DNA from: Bacteroidales bacterium
GTDB lineage: Bacteria > Bacteroidota > Bacteroidia > Bacteroidales > UBA12077
Direction of reading: 5' to 3'
NCBI GenBank assembly: GCA_016342685.1
Contig: JAEINU010000004.1
Location: 310,001-374,000 of the forward strand
DNA length: 64,000 bases
In this document: piece by piece, positions 44,135-53,317 of the stretch
Numbering within the stretch: the stretch's first letter is position 1
Layout: every line of letters starts with the position of its first letter
Notes under the pieces: model-generated
The model's input: only the letters and a program-made list of their open reading frames with translations
Told to the model about the DNA's origin: nothing
Database searches by the model: none
Program-made: the position numbers and the translations under genes

Positions 44135-44986
44135 ATGCCGCGTAATTATTATCATTATTTCGTAGCAGGTTTGCAGGATATCTTTCTGGATGACACAGAG
44201 GTTCATTTTCCAATGCTTGATTTTAAGCAGGAGTTAAAGGATCATCTTAAACCAGAAGATTATAAACTAGTAGAACTGTTATTTTTACCTTACGATAACC
44301 AAAATCTTCTTAAGTTCTTGAACGAAGATTACGAGAATCACAATGATTTAGGTGCATTTTCATTTCAGGAATTTGAAGTAGAATTTTCCGACGAACGACT
44401 TGGTATTCTTCCATCATATATGTACAAATTTGTTGAATTGTATAAAGATGAAGAAGAATCAAAAGGTCTTGTTAATAGTTGGGAAAACCTACTTACAGAG
44501 ATGTATTTTGATTATGTTTTAAAAACAAAAAACGCGTTTTTAAAACAATGGTTCGAGTTTAGCCAAAATCTTAACAACATACTTATTGGACATAATTGTC
44601 GCAAATATAATCTTGAAGTAGAAAAACAGCTGATAGGTGATAATTTCGTGTCGAATGCTATACTTAATAGTAATGCTAAAGATTTTGGTTTAGAAGTAGA
44701 ACTTCCATATGTATCAGATATCATAACGCTTGCTGATAATGAAAATTTATTAGCTCGTGAAAAAGGTATCGATCAACTAAAGTGGGATAAGGTAGAAGAG
44801 ATTACTCTATTCGATTATTTTACAATTGAAGTTGTATTAACGTATACAATAAAACTTGATATAGCATACCGTTGGTTAGAACTCGATGAAGAAACCGGTC
44901 GTGAAATGTTTGCTAAAATTATTGATAATTTAAAATCTGGTTTTGAATTTCCTAAAGAATTTGCAATAAATGGAAAAAACAAATAA
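44135..44986 (+). CDS. DUF2764-family V-ATPase protein (subunit C position)
   Basis: 283 aa, soluble and mostly helical, beginning MPRNYYHYFVAGLQDIFLDD, the DUF2764 hallmark. It is rich in acidic residues, with long helices around EMYFDYVLKTKNAFLKQWFE and TLFDYFTIEVVLTYTIKLDI. In Chlamydia and spirochetes a comparable unnamed gene sits between E and A in the same seven-gene V-type operon. Since no subunit C (AC39) gene is present, I infer it fills that collar role joining rotor and membrane ring; this has not been shown. It lies 2 bp after the E stop and its end abuts the A start. Confidence 0.82.
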   Translation: MPRNYYHYFVAGLQDIFLDDTEVHFPMLDFKQELKDHLKPEDYKLVELLFLPYDNQNLLKFLNEDYENHNDLGAFSFQEFEVEFSDERLGILPSYMYKFVELYKDEEESKGLVNSWENLLTEMYFDYVLKTKNAFLKQWFEFSQNLNNILIGHNCRKYNLEVEKQLIGDNFVSNAILNSNAKDFGLEVELPYVSDIITLADNENLLAREKGIDQLKWDKVEEITLFDYFTIEVVLTYTIKLDIAYRWLELDEETGREMFAKIIDNLKSGFEFPKEFAINGKNK

Positions 44987-44987
44987 A

Positions 44988-46742
44988 ATGACAAAAGGAT
45001 ACGTAGCGGGGATCATAGCAAACCTTGTGTTTGTGGAGGTTGATGGACCTGTTCAACAAAACGAAATTTGTTACATTGATTTAGAAGGAACTAAATTGAT
45101 GGCTGAGGTTATCAAGATTAATGGAACTCAGGCATATGTTCAGGTTTTCGAAAGTACTCGTGGACTTAAAGTAAATCACACCGTTGAATTTACCGGACAT
45201 ATGTTAGAAGTAACACTTGGTCCTGGAATCTTATCGAAAAACTACGACGGTCTACAAAACGACCTTGATAAAATGGATGGTGTTTTCTTAAAACGCGGAG
45301 AACATACAAATCCATTAGAAGATGATAAAAAATGGGAATTTAAACCATTAGCTAAAGCAGGTGATGTTTTAGAAGCTGGTGGTTGGTTAGGCGAAGTGAA
45401 AGAAAACTGGATGCCTCACAAAATTATGGTTCCATTTAAATTCGAAGGTAAATACACTGTTAAAAGTGTTGTTGAAGCTGGAGAATATACAATTCTGGAT
45501 AATATTGCAGTTGTTACTGATGAAAAAGGTAAAGATATTGATCTTACTATGACTCAGAAATGGCCTGTTAAGTTAGCTATTAAAGCATACAAAGAAAAAC
45601 CACGTCCATTTAAAATGTTGGAAACAGGTGTTCGAGTTATCGATACATTAAATCCAATTGCTGAAGGTGGTACAGGATTTATCCCTGGTCCATTTGGAAC
45701 TGGTAAAACAGTATTGCAACATGCCTTAGCTAAACAAGCTGAAGCTGATTTGATTATTGTTGCTGCTTGTGGTGAACGCGCAAATGAGGTTGTAGAGATA
45801 TTTGCAGAATTCCCTGAGTTAGATGATCCTCGCACAGGACGTAAACTTATGGAACGTACAACGATTATAGCAAATACATCGAATATGCCGGTTGCTGCGC
45901 GTGAAGCATCAGTTTATACTGCAATGACTTTAGGAGAGTATTACCGAGCAATGGGATTAAAAGTATTATTACTTGCCGATTCAACTTCTCGTTGGGCTCA
46001 GGCTCTTCGTGAAATGTCGAACAGAATGGAAGAATTACCAGGTCAGGATGCATTCCCAATGGATTTACCTGCAATTATTTCTAACTTTTATTCTCGTGCA
46101 GGATTTACTTATTTAAATAACGATGCAACAGGTTCAATTACATTTATCGGAACGGTATCACCTGCAGGTGGTAATTTAAAAGAGCCGGTAACTGAATCTA
46201 CTAAAAAAGCAGCTCGTTGTTTTTATGCACTTTCTCAGGATCGCGCCGATAGCAAGCGTTATCCAGCGATTGATCCTTTAGATTCTTATTCTAAGTACGC
46301 TGAATATCCAGAATTAGAAGAATATTTTAGAGCAAATATAGATCCAGAATGGCCAGAGAAAATCCAATTAGCAAGAGACATTCTTATTCGAAGTAGAGAA
46401 GTTGCTGAACAGATTAATATTTTGGGTGATGATGGTGTTCCTGTTGAATATCATGACAGATTCTGGAAAGGTGAAATAATCGACTTCGTAATCTTACAGC
46501 AAGATGCATTTGATAAAATTGATTGTTCTGCTTCGTTAGAGCGTCAAAAATATATGTTAAACTGGGTTCTTGATATTTATCACACTAAATTCTCATATGA
46601 ATCATTTGAAGATGTTGGTTCTTATTTCAAAAAGATGATCAACATAATGAGACAAATGAATTATGCGATATTTGAATCAGATGATTTCAAAGGTGGAGAA
46701 AAAGAACTTAATTCATTAATCGAAGAAAGAAAGACAGCATAA
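44988..46742 (+). CDS. ntpA: V/A-type ATPase catalytic subunit A
   Basis: 584 aa from the ATG at 44988 (MTKGYVAGIIANLVFVEVDG), preferred to an ATG at 44970 because it gives the family's usual N-terminus and avoids overlap with the DUF2764 gene. The catalytic Walker A is GPFGTGKT (about 234-241). The non-homologous insertion that marks A subunits against F-type beta is present (about 115-195). CGERANEVVEIFAEFPEL carries the catalytic Glu region and LLLADSTSRWAQALREMSNR the Walker B and stator-facing part. A3B3 forms the head that couples ATP to rotation of D and the K ring. The stop overlaps the B start (TAATG). Confidence 0.97.
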   Translation: MTKGYVAGIIANLVFVEVDGPVQQNEICYIDLEGTKLMAEVIKINGTQAYVQVFESTRGLKVNHTVEFTGHMLEVTLGPGILSKNYDGLQNDLDKMDGVFLKRGEHTNPLEDDKKWEFKPLAKAGDVLEAGGWLGEVKENWMPHKIMVPFKFEGKYTVKSVVEAGEYTILDNIAVVTDEKGKDIDLTMTQKWPVKLAIKAYKEKPRPFKMLETGVRVIDTLNPIAEGGTGFIPGPFGTGKTVLQHALAKQAEADLIIVAACGERANEVVEIFAEFPELDDPRTGRKLMERTTIIANTSNMPVAAREASVYTAMTLGEYYRAMGLKVLLLADSTSRWAQALREMSNRMEELPGQDAFPMDLPAIISNFYSRAGFTYLNNDATGSITFIGTVSPAGGNLKEPVTESTKKAARCFYALSQDRADSKRYPAIDPLDSYSKYAEYPELEEYFRANIDPEWPEKIQLARDILIRSREVAEQINILGDDGVPVEYHDRFWKGEIIDFVILQQDAFDKIDCSASLERQKYMLNWVLDIYHTKFSYESFEDVGSYFKKMINIMRQMNYAIFESDDFKGGEKELNSLIEERKTA

Positions 46743-48067
46743 TGGAAACAAAAGCATTTCAAAAAATCTATACTAAACTCACCCAGGTTACAAAAGCGAC
46801 ATGTTCTTTAAAAGCCACTGGAATTGGTTATGAAGAAATGGCAATTGTGCACGGCAGATTAGCACAGGTAGTTAAAATTATTGGTGATAATGTAACGCTT
46901 CAGATTTTCTCTGGAACAGAAGGTATTCCAACAAATGCAGAGGTTGTATTCTTAGGTCGTCCTCCTGTATTAAAAGTGGGCGAAGAATTATCAGGTAGAT
47001 TCTTCGATGCATATGGTGATCCAATTGATGGAAGACCAGCTATTGAAGGTGAAGAGCGTCAGATTGGTGGACCATCGGTAAATCCTGTTCGTAGAAAGCA
47101 ACCATCGGAATTTATTCCAACTGGTATTGCTGGTATCGACTTAAACAACGCATTAGTAACAGGTCAAAAAATTCCATTCTTTGCCGATCCTGATCAGCCA
47201 TATAACCAAGTAATGGCAAACGTAGCACTTCGTGCCGAAGCCGATAAGATTATTCTTGGTGGTATGGGATTAACAAACGATGATTATTTATATTATAAGA
47301 ATGTATTCGAAAATGCAGGTGCGTTAGATCGTATTATCAGTTTTGTAAATACAACTGAAAATCCACCAGTAGAACGTATTCTTGTTCCAGATATGGCTTT
47401 GACAGCTGCTGAATACTTTGCAGTAGATAAACATCAAAAGGTATTGGTTCTTTTAACAGATATGACACTTTATGCAGATGCTTTAAGTATTGTGTCTAAC
47501 CGTATGGATCAGATTCCATCGAAAGATAGTATGCCGGGATCACTTTATAGTGATTTAGCTAAGATTTACGAGAAAGCAGTTCAGTTTCCAGATGGTGGTT
47601 CAATTACCATTATTGCGGTAACAACCTTATCGGGTGGTGATATTACTCACGCTATTCCCGATAATACGGGTTATATTACTGAAGGACAGTTATTCTTGCG
47701 TAAAGATACAGATATAGGTAAAGTTATTGTTGATCCATTCCGTTCATTATCTCGTCTGAAGCAGTTAGTTATTGGTGAGAAAACTCGTTCGGATCATCCA
47801 CAAGTGATGAATGCTGCGATTCGTTTATATGCCGATGCTGCAAATGCTAAAACAAAACAGGAAAATGGTTTCGACCTTACTGATTACGATGAGCGTTCTT
47901 TAAAATTTGCAAAGGAGTATTCTAATAAGCTATTGGCTATTGATGTAAATATCGAGGTTGACCAAATGCTTGATACAACTTGGGGCTTATTTAATGAGCA
48001 CTTCGAACCTGCTGAGGTAGGTATCAAGAAAGAATTTGTTGATCAGTATTGGCCAAAAGAAGACTAG
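46742..48067 (+). CDS. ntpB: V/A-type ATPase regulatory subunit B
   Basis: 441 aa. It resembles subunit A but has lost the P-loop: the equivalent position reads TGQKIPFFADPDQPYNQ, as expected for the non-catalytic B subunit. Family motifs include ATGIGYEEMAIVHGRLAQVV near the N-terminus, GRFFDAYGDPIDGRPAIEGE, LLTDMTLYADALSIVSNRMD, PGSLYSDLAKIYEKA and GSITIIAVTTLSGGDITHAI. The Arg finger region lies in LFLRKDTDIGKVIVDPFRSL SRL (conserved PSLSRL-like). Start overlaps the stop of A, so equal amounts of A and B are favoured. An 84-bp gap with an imperfect hairpin follows, the only long gap before the D gene. Confidence 0.96.
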   Translation: METKAFQKIYTKLTQVTKATCSLKATGIGYEEMAIVHGRLAQVVKIIGDNVTLQIFSGTEGIPTNAEVVFLGRPPVLKVGEELSGRFFDAYGDPIDGRPAIEGEERQIGGPSVNPVRRKQPSEFIPTGIAGIDLNNALVTGQKIPFFADPDQPYNQVMANVALRAEADKIILGGMGLTNDDYLYYKNVFENAGALDRIISFVNTTENPPVERILVPDMALTAAEYFAVDKHQKVLVLLTDMTLYADALSIVSNRMDQIPSKDSMPGSLYSDLAKIYEKAVQFPDGGSITIIAVTTLSGGDITHAIPDNTGYITEGQLFLRKDTDIGKVIVDPFRSLSRLKQLVIGEKTRSDHPQVMNAAIRLYADAANAKTKQENGFDLTDYDERSLKFAKEYSNKLLAIDVNIEVDQMLDTTWGLFNEHFEPAEVGIKKEFVDQYWPKED

Positions 48068-48145
48068 TTTAAAGTTTAAAGTTTCGAGTTGGAAAGAAAT
48101 GAATTGTTCTTGAAGCCAAAACCTTTAACTTTTAACCTTTAACTA
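48065..48145. repeat. Imperfect long inverted repeat between subunits B and D
   Basis: The arms at 48065-48084 and 48126-48145 can pair at about 16 of 20 positions. They are made of repeated TTTAAAG/CTTTAAC words (AAGTTTAAAGTTTAAAGTTT and TTTAACTTTTAACCTTTAAC). Such low-complexity stem-loops between genes occur as dispersed repeats in Bacteroidota chromosomes. Here it splits the V-type operon into E-A-B and D-I-K parts and may affect message stability. It has no long T-run, so it is not a typical terminator. Confidence 0.5.
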
Positions 48146-48151
48146 AATATT

Positions 48152-48754
48152 ATGGCGATAAAATTCCAATATAATAAAACATCATTACAGCAGTTAAATA
48201 AGCAACTTAAAGCTCGTTTAAGAGCTCTTCCTACACTGCAAAGTAAGGAAGCAGCCTTAAGAATGGAAGTTAAGCGTGCGAAAAATCAATCCGAAGAATT
48301 ACTCGAAAAGTTGGATGCTCGTATGAAAGAATACGATGCAATGGTTCGACTTTGGGGAGAGTTCGAGAGTGATTTAATTTCTGTGAAAGATGTGAAAATG
48401 ATCGTTAAGAAAATTGCTGGTGTAAATACACCCATCTTAGAAGATGTAATTTTCGAGATCAAGGAATTTAGCCTTTTCAATAAACCTAGTTGGTTTTTAA
48501 GTGGAGTACAAATCATAGAATCATTAGTTAAGATTTCTATTGAGAGTGAATTTTTCTTAAGGAAAATGGAGCTTTTAGATTTTGCACGTAAGAAAACAAC
48601 GCAAAAGGTTAATTTATACGAGAAGGTACAAATTCCAGGATACGAAGAAGCAATTTCGAAAGTAAAACGATTTCTTGAAGATGAGGAAAATCTTTCCAAA
48701 TCATCTCAAAAAATTGTTAAGAAACGACAAGAAAATAATAAGGAGGCTGCATAA
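48152..48754 (+). CDS. ntpD: V/A-type ATPase subunit D (central rotor)
   Basis: 200 aa. The two long terminal helices that form the rotor coiled coil are seen at about 5-70 (YNKTSLQQLNKQLKARLRAL, LRMEVKRAKNQSEELLEKLD) and 125-195 (LVKISIESEFFLRKMELLDF, KTTQKVNLYEKVQIPGYEEA). Between them is a short hydrophobic hairpin. The protein transmits rotation from the A3B3 head to the membrane ring. No subunit F gene, its usual small partner, is found in the operon, which is also the case for the short V-type operons of Chlamydia and Borrelia. The stop overlaps the start of subunit I. Confidence 0.93.
   Translation: MAIKFQYNKTSLQQLNKQLKARLRALPTLQSKEAALRMEVKRAKNQSEELLEKLDARMKEYDAMVRLWGEFESDLISVKDVKMIVKKIAGVNTPILEDVIFEIKEFSLFNKPSWFLSGVQIIESLVKISIESEFFLRKMELLDFARKKTTQKVNLYEKVQIPGYEEAISKVKRFLEDEENLSKSSQKIVKKRQENNKEAA
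48740..48746 (+). promoter_or_regulatory. Strong Shine-Dalgarno sequence before subunit I
   Basis: AAGGAGG lies 7 bp before the ATG at 48754, inside the end of the subunit D gene. Full Shine-Dalgarno matches are uncommon in Bacteroidota, where initiation depends little on them, so this one stands out. It supports the ATG at 48754. Confidence 0.6.
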
Positions 48755-50739
48755 TGATTACTCCAATGATGAAATATTCTTTCCTAATCTATCACAAGGA
48801 GTATATAACTTTTCTTGAGAAGCTTCAAGAATTGGGAGTACTTCATATTATAGAGAAAAAGAAAGATGTAGACGAAAATATCAAATTTTCGTTGCAGCAA
48901 ATCAGTGAAATAAATAAAGCTTTAAAATTCTTGGTAAGTAGAAATCAGGAGGAGAATCCAGAAACCTTAGAAATGAGTGGAATGGAATTGGTTGAAAAAA
49001 TCAAGACTCTGAACGATGAAATATCTTCAATAGAACAAGAGCAGCTTAGTCTGAATAAAGAAATTCAAAAAGCTGAGCCTTGGGGCGATTTTACTGATGA
49101 TATGCATGAGAAATTTGCGAATCTTCATATTAAACTAAAATTCTTTGTTTGTAGCGAAAAAAGATTTGATCCTGAATGGAAAGAAAAGTTCCCTCTTGAA
49201 ATAGTTAATGTAAAAGATGGACTTGCTTATATAGTAGCTTTCCAACACGGAGCCAATCCTATTGATATTGATGCAGAAGAAGTAAAACTTCCTGAGCATA
49301 CAATTTCTGAGTTGCTTAAGAAAAACGAAGAAAATAAAATTCGTTCTGAAGAGATTACTACAAATTTTGATGATTTTGCTAAGAAATATCAAGATGTATT
49401 AAAAGAAACTCGTCAGAAACTGCAAGCAAAAGCAGACTTTGATTTAGCATTAAATCATACTGAAAAAGAAGCAGAAGAGAAAGTAATGCTTTTGGAAGGT
49501 TGGATTCCAACAGAGAAAAAAGAAGAGCTTGAAAAAGTACTTGAAGAGCAAAATGTATATTATGTTTCTGTTCAGCCAAATACAGAAGATAAAGTGCCAA
49601 TAAAGCTTAAGAATAGTAAGTATTCAAAATTATTCGAACCAATTAGTGAATTATTTGATCTGCCCGATTATCAGGAGTTTGACTTAACACCATTTTTTGC
49701 ACCATTTTTCATGCTTTTCTTTGGTTTTTGTGTTGGTGATGCCGGGTATGGAATTCTATTTTTGGTTGGAGCTACTATTTTTAAATTTAGGGCGAAGAAA
49801 AATATGAAGCCAATATTGTCTTTGCTTCAGATATTAGGAGTTTCAACAATAATACTAGGAGCTGTTTCGGGCACTGTATTTGGAATCAATTTAATTGATA
49901 CTGGATATGTTCTAAACGAAGTTTCTATATCTGGATTAAAAGCTTTGTTACCTTCAGATGTTTTGGCAAATATTCAACCAATAATTGGAGAACATTTTGC
50001 AACTAAAGATGCGTATGTTAAAGCTTTAACTGCAATGCTTGGTGAAGAAAACTTTTTGCTTTATAAAACGGATTTATTAAAGAATGCAATTTCTGATTTT
50101 AATTTTCTAAACAAGTTTAGATATTTATTATTAGATGCAAATAGCATGTTTAATTTTGCTCTTATACTTGGTGTAATTCAAATTCTTTTTGGAATATGTG
50201 TTAGAGCAGCAAATAAAATTAAGCAATTTGGATTCCTTCATGGCTTATCAAGTATTGGTTGGGCGATGGTATTTATTGTTCTTATAGTTTTTATGGGAGG
50301 CGATAGTGCAGGAATATTAAGTTTAGAAGAATATAAAATTCTTTTTTATGCTTTATTAGGTCTAAGTGGAGTCTTTATTATATTCTTTAATAATCCATCG
50401 GCAAGTATTTTTGCAAGTTTTGGTGGAGGATTATATGATATTTATGGTACGGCAACAGGAGTGTTTGGTGATTTATTATCTTATATTCGTTTATTTGCTT
50501 TAGGAATTTCAAGTGCAATTTTAGGTTTAGTTTTTAATCAAATTGCAGTACAGTTTTTAGAGATCAAATATATAGGTTGGTTGCCATTTGTATTATTATT
50601 AGTATTTGGACACGGAATAAATATATTTTTAGCATCGCTTGGGGCGTTTATACATCCAATGCGATTAACATTTGTAGAATTTTATAAAAATGCCGGCTTC
50701 GTAGGAGGCGGTAAACAGTATAAACCTTTTTCAAAATAA
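48754..50739 (+). CDS. ntpI: V/A-type ATPase subunit I (membrane stator, subunit a)
   Basis: 661 aa. The N-terminal half (1-305) is soluble and helical with coiled-coil segments (LNDEISSIEQEQLSLNKEIQ) and binds the peripheral stalk. The C-terminal half (about 310-655) has about eight transmembrane helices starting with DLTPFFAPFFMLFFGFCVGD AGYG, a family signature. Near the end, GDLLSYIRLFALGISSAILG contains the essential Arg that faces the K-ring glutamate, and FGHGINIFLASLGAFIHPMR LTFVEFYKNAGF is the usual C-terminal signature. Together with the K ring it forms the ion channel. Translation is coupled to D (TAATG overlap). Confidence 0.95.
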   Translation: MITPMMKYSFLIYHKEYITFLEKLQELGVLHIIEKKKDVDENIKFSLQQISEINKALKFLVSRNQEENPETLEMSGMELVEKIKTLNDEISSIEQEQLSLNKEIQKAEPWGDFTDDMHEKFANLHIKLKFFVCSEKRFDPEWKEKFPLEIVNVKDGLAYIVAFQHGANPIDIDAEEVKLPEHTISELLKKNEENKIRSEEITTNFDDFAKKYQDVLKETRQKLQAKADFDLALNHTEKEAEEKVMLLEGWIPTEKKEELEKVLEEQNVYYVSVQPNTEDKVPIKLKNSKYSKLFEPISELFDLPDYQEFDLTPFFAPFFMLFFGFCVGDAGYGILFLVGATIFKFRAKKNMKPILSLLQILGVSTIILGAVSGTVFGINLIDTGYVLNEVSISGLKALLPSDVLANIQPIIGEHFATKDAYVKALTAMLGEENFLLYKTDLLKNAISDFNFLNKFRYLLLDANSMFNFALILGVIQILFGICVRAANKIKQFGFLHGLSSIGWAMVFIVLIVFMGGDSAGILSLEEYKILFYALLGLSGVFIIFFNNPSASIFASFGGGLYDIYGTATGVFGDLLSYIRLFALGISSAILGLVFNQIAVQFLEIKYIGWLPFVLLLVFGHGINIFLASLGAFIHPMRLTFVEFYKNAGFVGGGKQYKPFSK

Positions 50740-51231
<492 letters not shown>

Positions 51232-51261
51232 GAAACTATAATAAAATAATTTCGTATGAAG

Positions 51262-51293
51262 AGACAGTGCAATTAAATGCACTGTCTTTTTTT
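51262..51293 (+). terminator. Terminator of the V-type ATPase operon
   Basis: AGACAGTGCA and TGCACTGTCT form a perfect 10-bp stem with a 6-nt loop, followed by an unbroken T-run. It lies 30 bp after the K stop and isolates the V-type operon from atpB. Confidence 0.9.
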
Positions 51294-51327
51294 GTACGAT
51301 CAATAAGCATTTTAACTATTTATTGTA

Positions 51328-51335
51328 TAAATTTG
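51328..51335 (+). promoter_or_regulatory. Promoter -7 element for atpB
   Basis: TAAATTTG matches TAnnTTTG exactly, 21 bp before the atpB ATG. No good -33 match lies at 19-22 bp. A promoter is needed here because a strong terminator lies just upstream. Confidence 0.5.
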
Positions 51336-51356
51336 TAAGTATTCAAAATACACGTT

Positions 51357-52457
51357 ATGTATAAAATCCTTTTAAATATTTCAATTGCATTATTCTTAAT
51401 TCTTTCAATCCAAGAAAATAATTTCGCAAGCGAAAATCCAACAGAAAAGGACCCTGAACATTCAGAAACACACAAAGAAAAGGAAAAATTTAATCCTGGC
51501 ACTTTTATTTTCGACCACATAAAAGATGCTTATAGTTGGCATTTATTTACCTATAAAGGTCATCATGTTTCCATTCCACTTCCGATTATTGTTTACAGTA
51601 AAACTTCTGGATTATCTATGTTTTGGTCATCTAAACTAGGACATGGTCATACTTATAAGGATTTTAAAATTGCACTCGAAGGTGATAATAAAGATAAGAT
51701 TGTAGAAGTAGACTATCATGGAGAATTTGTTGATCGGCCATTTGACATTTCTATTACTAAGAATGTTCTAGCAATTATGTTAAGCGGTGCATTAATGATG
51801 CTCATATTTATTTCAATCGCAAAATCATATACTAGAAGAGAAAATCTACCACCTAAAGGATTGCAATCTTTACTTGAACCCCTTATTCTTTTTGTACGAG
51901 ACGATATTGCAAAAAACAGTATTGGGGAAAAACATTACGAAAAATATACTCCTTTTCTGCTCACTATATTCTTTTTTATTTTATTAAATAATTTACTGGG
52001 GTTAGTTCCACTTTTCCCAGGGGGAGCCAATGTAACTGGAAACATAACTGTTACAATGGCATTAGCATTATTTACTTTTATTATAACAACCATAACAGGT
52101 AATAAAAATTACTGGAAAGACATATTTAATACGCCTGGAGTACCTTGGTGGTTAAAATTACCAATACCATTAATACCATTTATTGAACTTGTAGGTGTTA
52201 TCATAAAACCATTTGTTTTAATGATCCGATTATTTGCTAATATTTCAGCGGGTCATATTATCGTATTAGGTTTTTTTAGTTTAATATTCATATTCGGAAA
52301 TATGGATCCTATATTAGGGTACGTAGTTTCTCCTGTATCTATTGCATTTACAATTTTTATGTCAATTTTGGAACTATTGGTGGCATTTATACAGGCTTAC
52401 GTATTTACAATATTATCAGCCATTTATTTTGGAATGGCATCAGAAGAAGGACATTAA
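51357..52457 (+). CDS. atpB: F-type ATP synthase subunit a
   Basis: 366 aa. An N-terminal signal-like helix (LLNISIALFLILSIQENNFA) and a soluble His-rich extension (about 25-130) precede the five-helix core; this long form is normal in Bacteroidota. The core has LLNNLLGLVPLFPGGANVTG, and the essential stator Arg lies in KPFVLMIRLFANISAGHI, facing the c-ring Glu. The last helices contain LVAFIQAYVFTILSAIYFG, the usual subunit a ending. It forms the proton half-channels. In related genomes it directly follows the small AtpI-position gene, which here lies 8 kb upstream across the V-type operon. Confidence 0.95.
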   Translation: MYKILLNISIALFLILSIQENNFASENPTEKDPEHSETHKEKEKFNPGTFIFDHIKDAYSWHLFTYKGHHVSIPLPIIVYSKTSGLSMFWSSKLGHGHTYKDFKIALEGDNKDKIVEVDYHGEFVDRPFDISITKNVLAIMLSGALMMLIFISIAKSYTRRENLPPKGLQSLLEPLILFVRDDIAKNSIGEKHYEKYTPFLLTIFFFILLNNLLGLVPLFPGGANVTGNITVTMALALFTFIITTITGNKNYWKDIFNTPGVPWWLKLPIPLIPFIELVGVIIKPFVLMIRLFANISAGHIIVLGFFSLIFIFGNMDPILGYVVSPVSIAFTIFMSILELLVAFIQAYVFTILSAIYFGMASEEGH

Positions 52458-52487
52458 TAAGTTTATATTCACTTTAAAGTTAACATT

Positions 52488-52745
52488 ATGTTTACATTAG
52501 GTATTATTTTACAAGTAGCTGCAAACTTTGCAATTGCTGAACTGGGAGCTGCAATTGGTGCAAGTATAGCGGCTGTAGCTGCTGCTTTTGGTATCGGAAA
52601 AATTGGTAGTAGTGCTATGGAATCTATAGCACGTCAACCAGAAGCTGCTGGCGACATTAGATCAAACATGATTGTTGCTGCTGCTCTTATTGAAGGAGTT
52701 GCATTCTTTGCAATTGTTGTATGTTTCCTTATTTTATTTATTTAA
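52488..52745 (+). CDS. atpE: F-type ATP synthase subunit c
   Basis: 85 aa, two transmembrane helices joined by the polar loop SIARQPEA that contacts gamma and epsilon. The ion-binding Glu69 lies in AAALIEGVAFFAIVV. The first helix is glycine/alanine rich (AAIGASIAAVAAAFGIGKIG) and lacks the Gln at the ion site, and Glu69 is followed by Gly rather than Ser or Thr, so the Na+ signature of Ilyobacter-type c subunits is absent and H+ coupling is expected. A strong hairpin begins 8 bp after the stop. Confidence 0.95.
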   Translation: MFTLGIILQVAANFAIAELGAAIGASIAAVAAAFGIGKIGSSAMESIARQPEAAGDIRSNMIVAAALIEGVAFFAIVVCFLILFI

Positions 52746-52753
52746 GGAATTTG

Positions 52754-52785
52754 CTTTACAGAGCAGCGGTTGGCTGCCTGTAAAG
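52754..52785 (+). promoter_or_regulatory. Strong stem-loop after atpE (attenuator or mRNA stabiliser)
   Basis: CTTTACAG-A-GCAGC pairs with GCTGC-CTGTAAAG around a GGTTG loop (13 bp with one bulged A), followed by TTTTATTAATT. The structure looks like a terminator but lies inside the operon between atpE and atpF. A leaky terminator or 3'-end stabiliser here would raise atpB-atpE message over downstream genes, matching the need for many c subunits per enzyme. Function is inferred. Confidence 0.6.
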
Positions 52786-52809
52786 TTTTATTAATTAAAG
52801 TGTTTTGTT

Positions 52810-53304
52810 ATGGAACTTATAAAACCAGACCTTGGATTATTAATTTGGATGTTACTTTCTTTTAGTATCGTGCTTTTTGTGCTGATTAAATTTGCATGGA
52901 AACCAATCTTAAAAGCCTTAAAAGATCGTGAAAAATCAATAAGCCACAGTCTTATGGCTGCGAAAAGGGCAAAAGAAGAGATGGCTAAAATAGAATTCGG
53001 TAATGAGAAAATTACTGCTTTAGCCAAAATAGAAAGGGATAATCTTTTAAAAGAAGCTAAAGAAATAAAGAATAAAATTATCGAAGAGGCTAAGGAAGAT
53101 GCAAAGATTGAAGCGTCTAAAATTATCGAGAAAGCTGTTCAAAGTGTTGAGCAGGAAAAGAACCTAGCAATAAACGAAATAAAAAATCAGATAGCTTCTT
53201 TATCAATTGATATAGCAGAGAACATTTTAAAACAGAAACTTGGAGATCAATCAAATCAAAAAGAATTAATTGATGATTTAGTGAAAAACATCGATCTAAA
53301 TTAG
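52810..53304 (+). CDS. atpF: F-type ATP synthase subunit b
   Basis: 164 aa. One N-terminal transmembrane helix (about 8-28, LLIWMLLSFSIVLFVLIKFA) with the family motif KFAWKPILKALKDREKSI, then a continuous charged helix to the end that forms the peripheral stalk dimer (KIERDNLLKEAKEIKNKIIE, ASKIIEKAVQSVEQEKNLAI). The C-terminus DLVKNIDLN meets delta. Only one b gene is present, so a homodimer is expected. It follows the atpE hairpin by 25 bp and precedes atpH by 13 bp. Confidence 0.95.
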   Translation: MELIKPDLGLLIWMLLSFSIVLFVLIKFAWKPILKALKDREKSISHSLMAAKRAKEEMAKIEFGNEKITALAKIERDNLLKEAKEIKNKIIEEAKEDAKIEASKIIEKAVQSVEQEKNLAINEIKNQIASLSIDIAENILKQKLGDQSNQKELIDDLVKNIDLN

Positions 53305-53317
53305 TCGGAGAGAATTT

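Noticed and set aside
44970-44987. Upstream start for V-type subunit A
   Set aside because: It would add MEKTNK before the typical MTKG start and overlap the DUF2764 gene. The ATG at 44988 matches the family better, though the upstream start is not excluded.
45554-45835. Antisense open frames inside V-type and other genes
   Set aside because: Open frames opposite strongly conserved genes (for example 45554-45835, 52791-53027, 36922-37233) have no family motifs or start signals and follow the codon pattern of the real gene.
48065-48145. Terminator between V-type subunits B and D
   Set aside because: The stem is AT-only in most pairs and has no T-run after it, and D, I and K have no own promoter in sight, so the operon probably continues.
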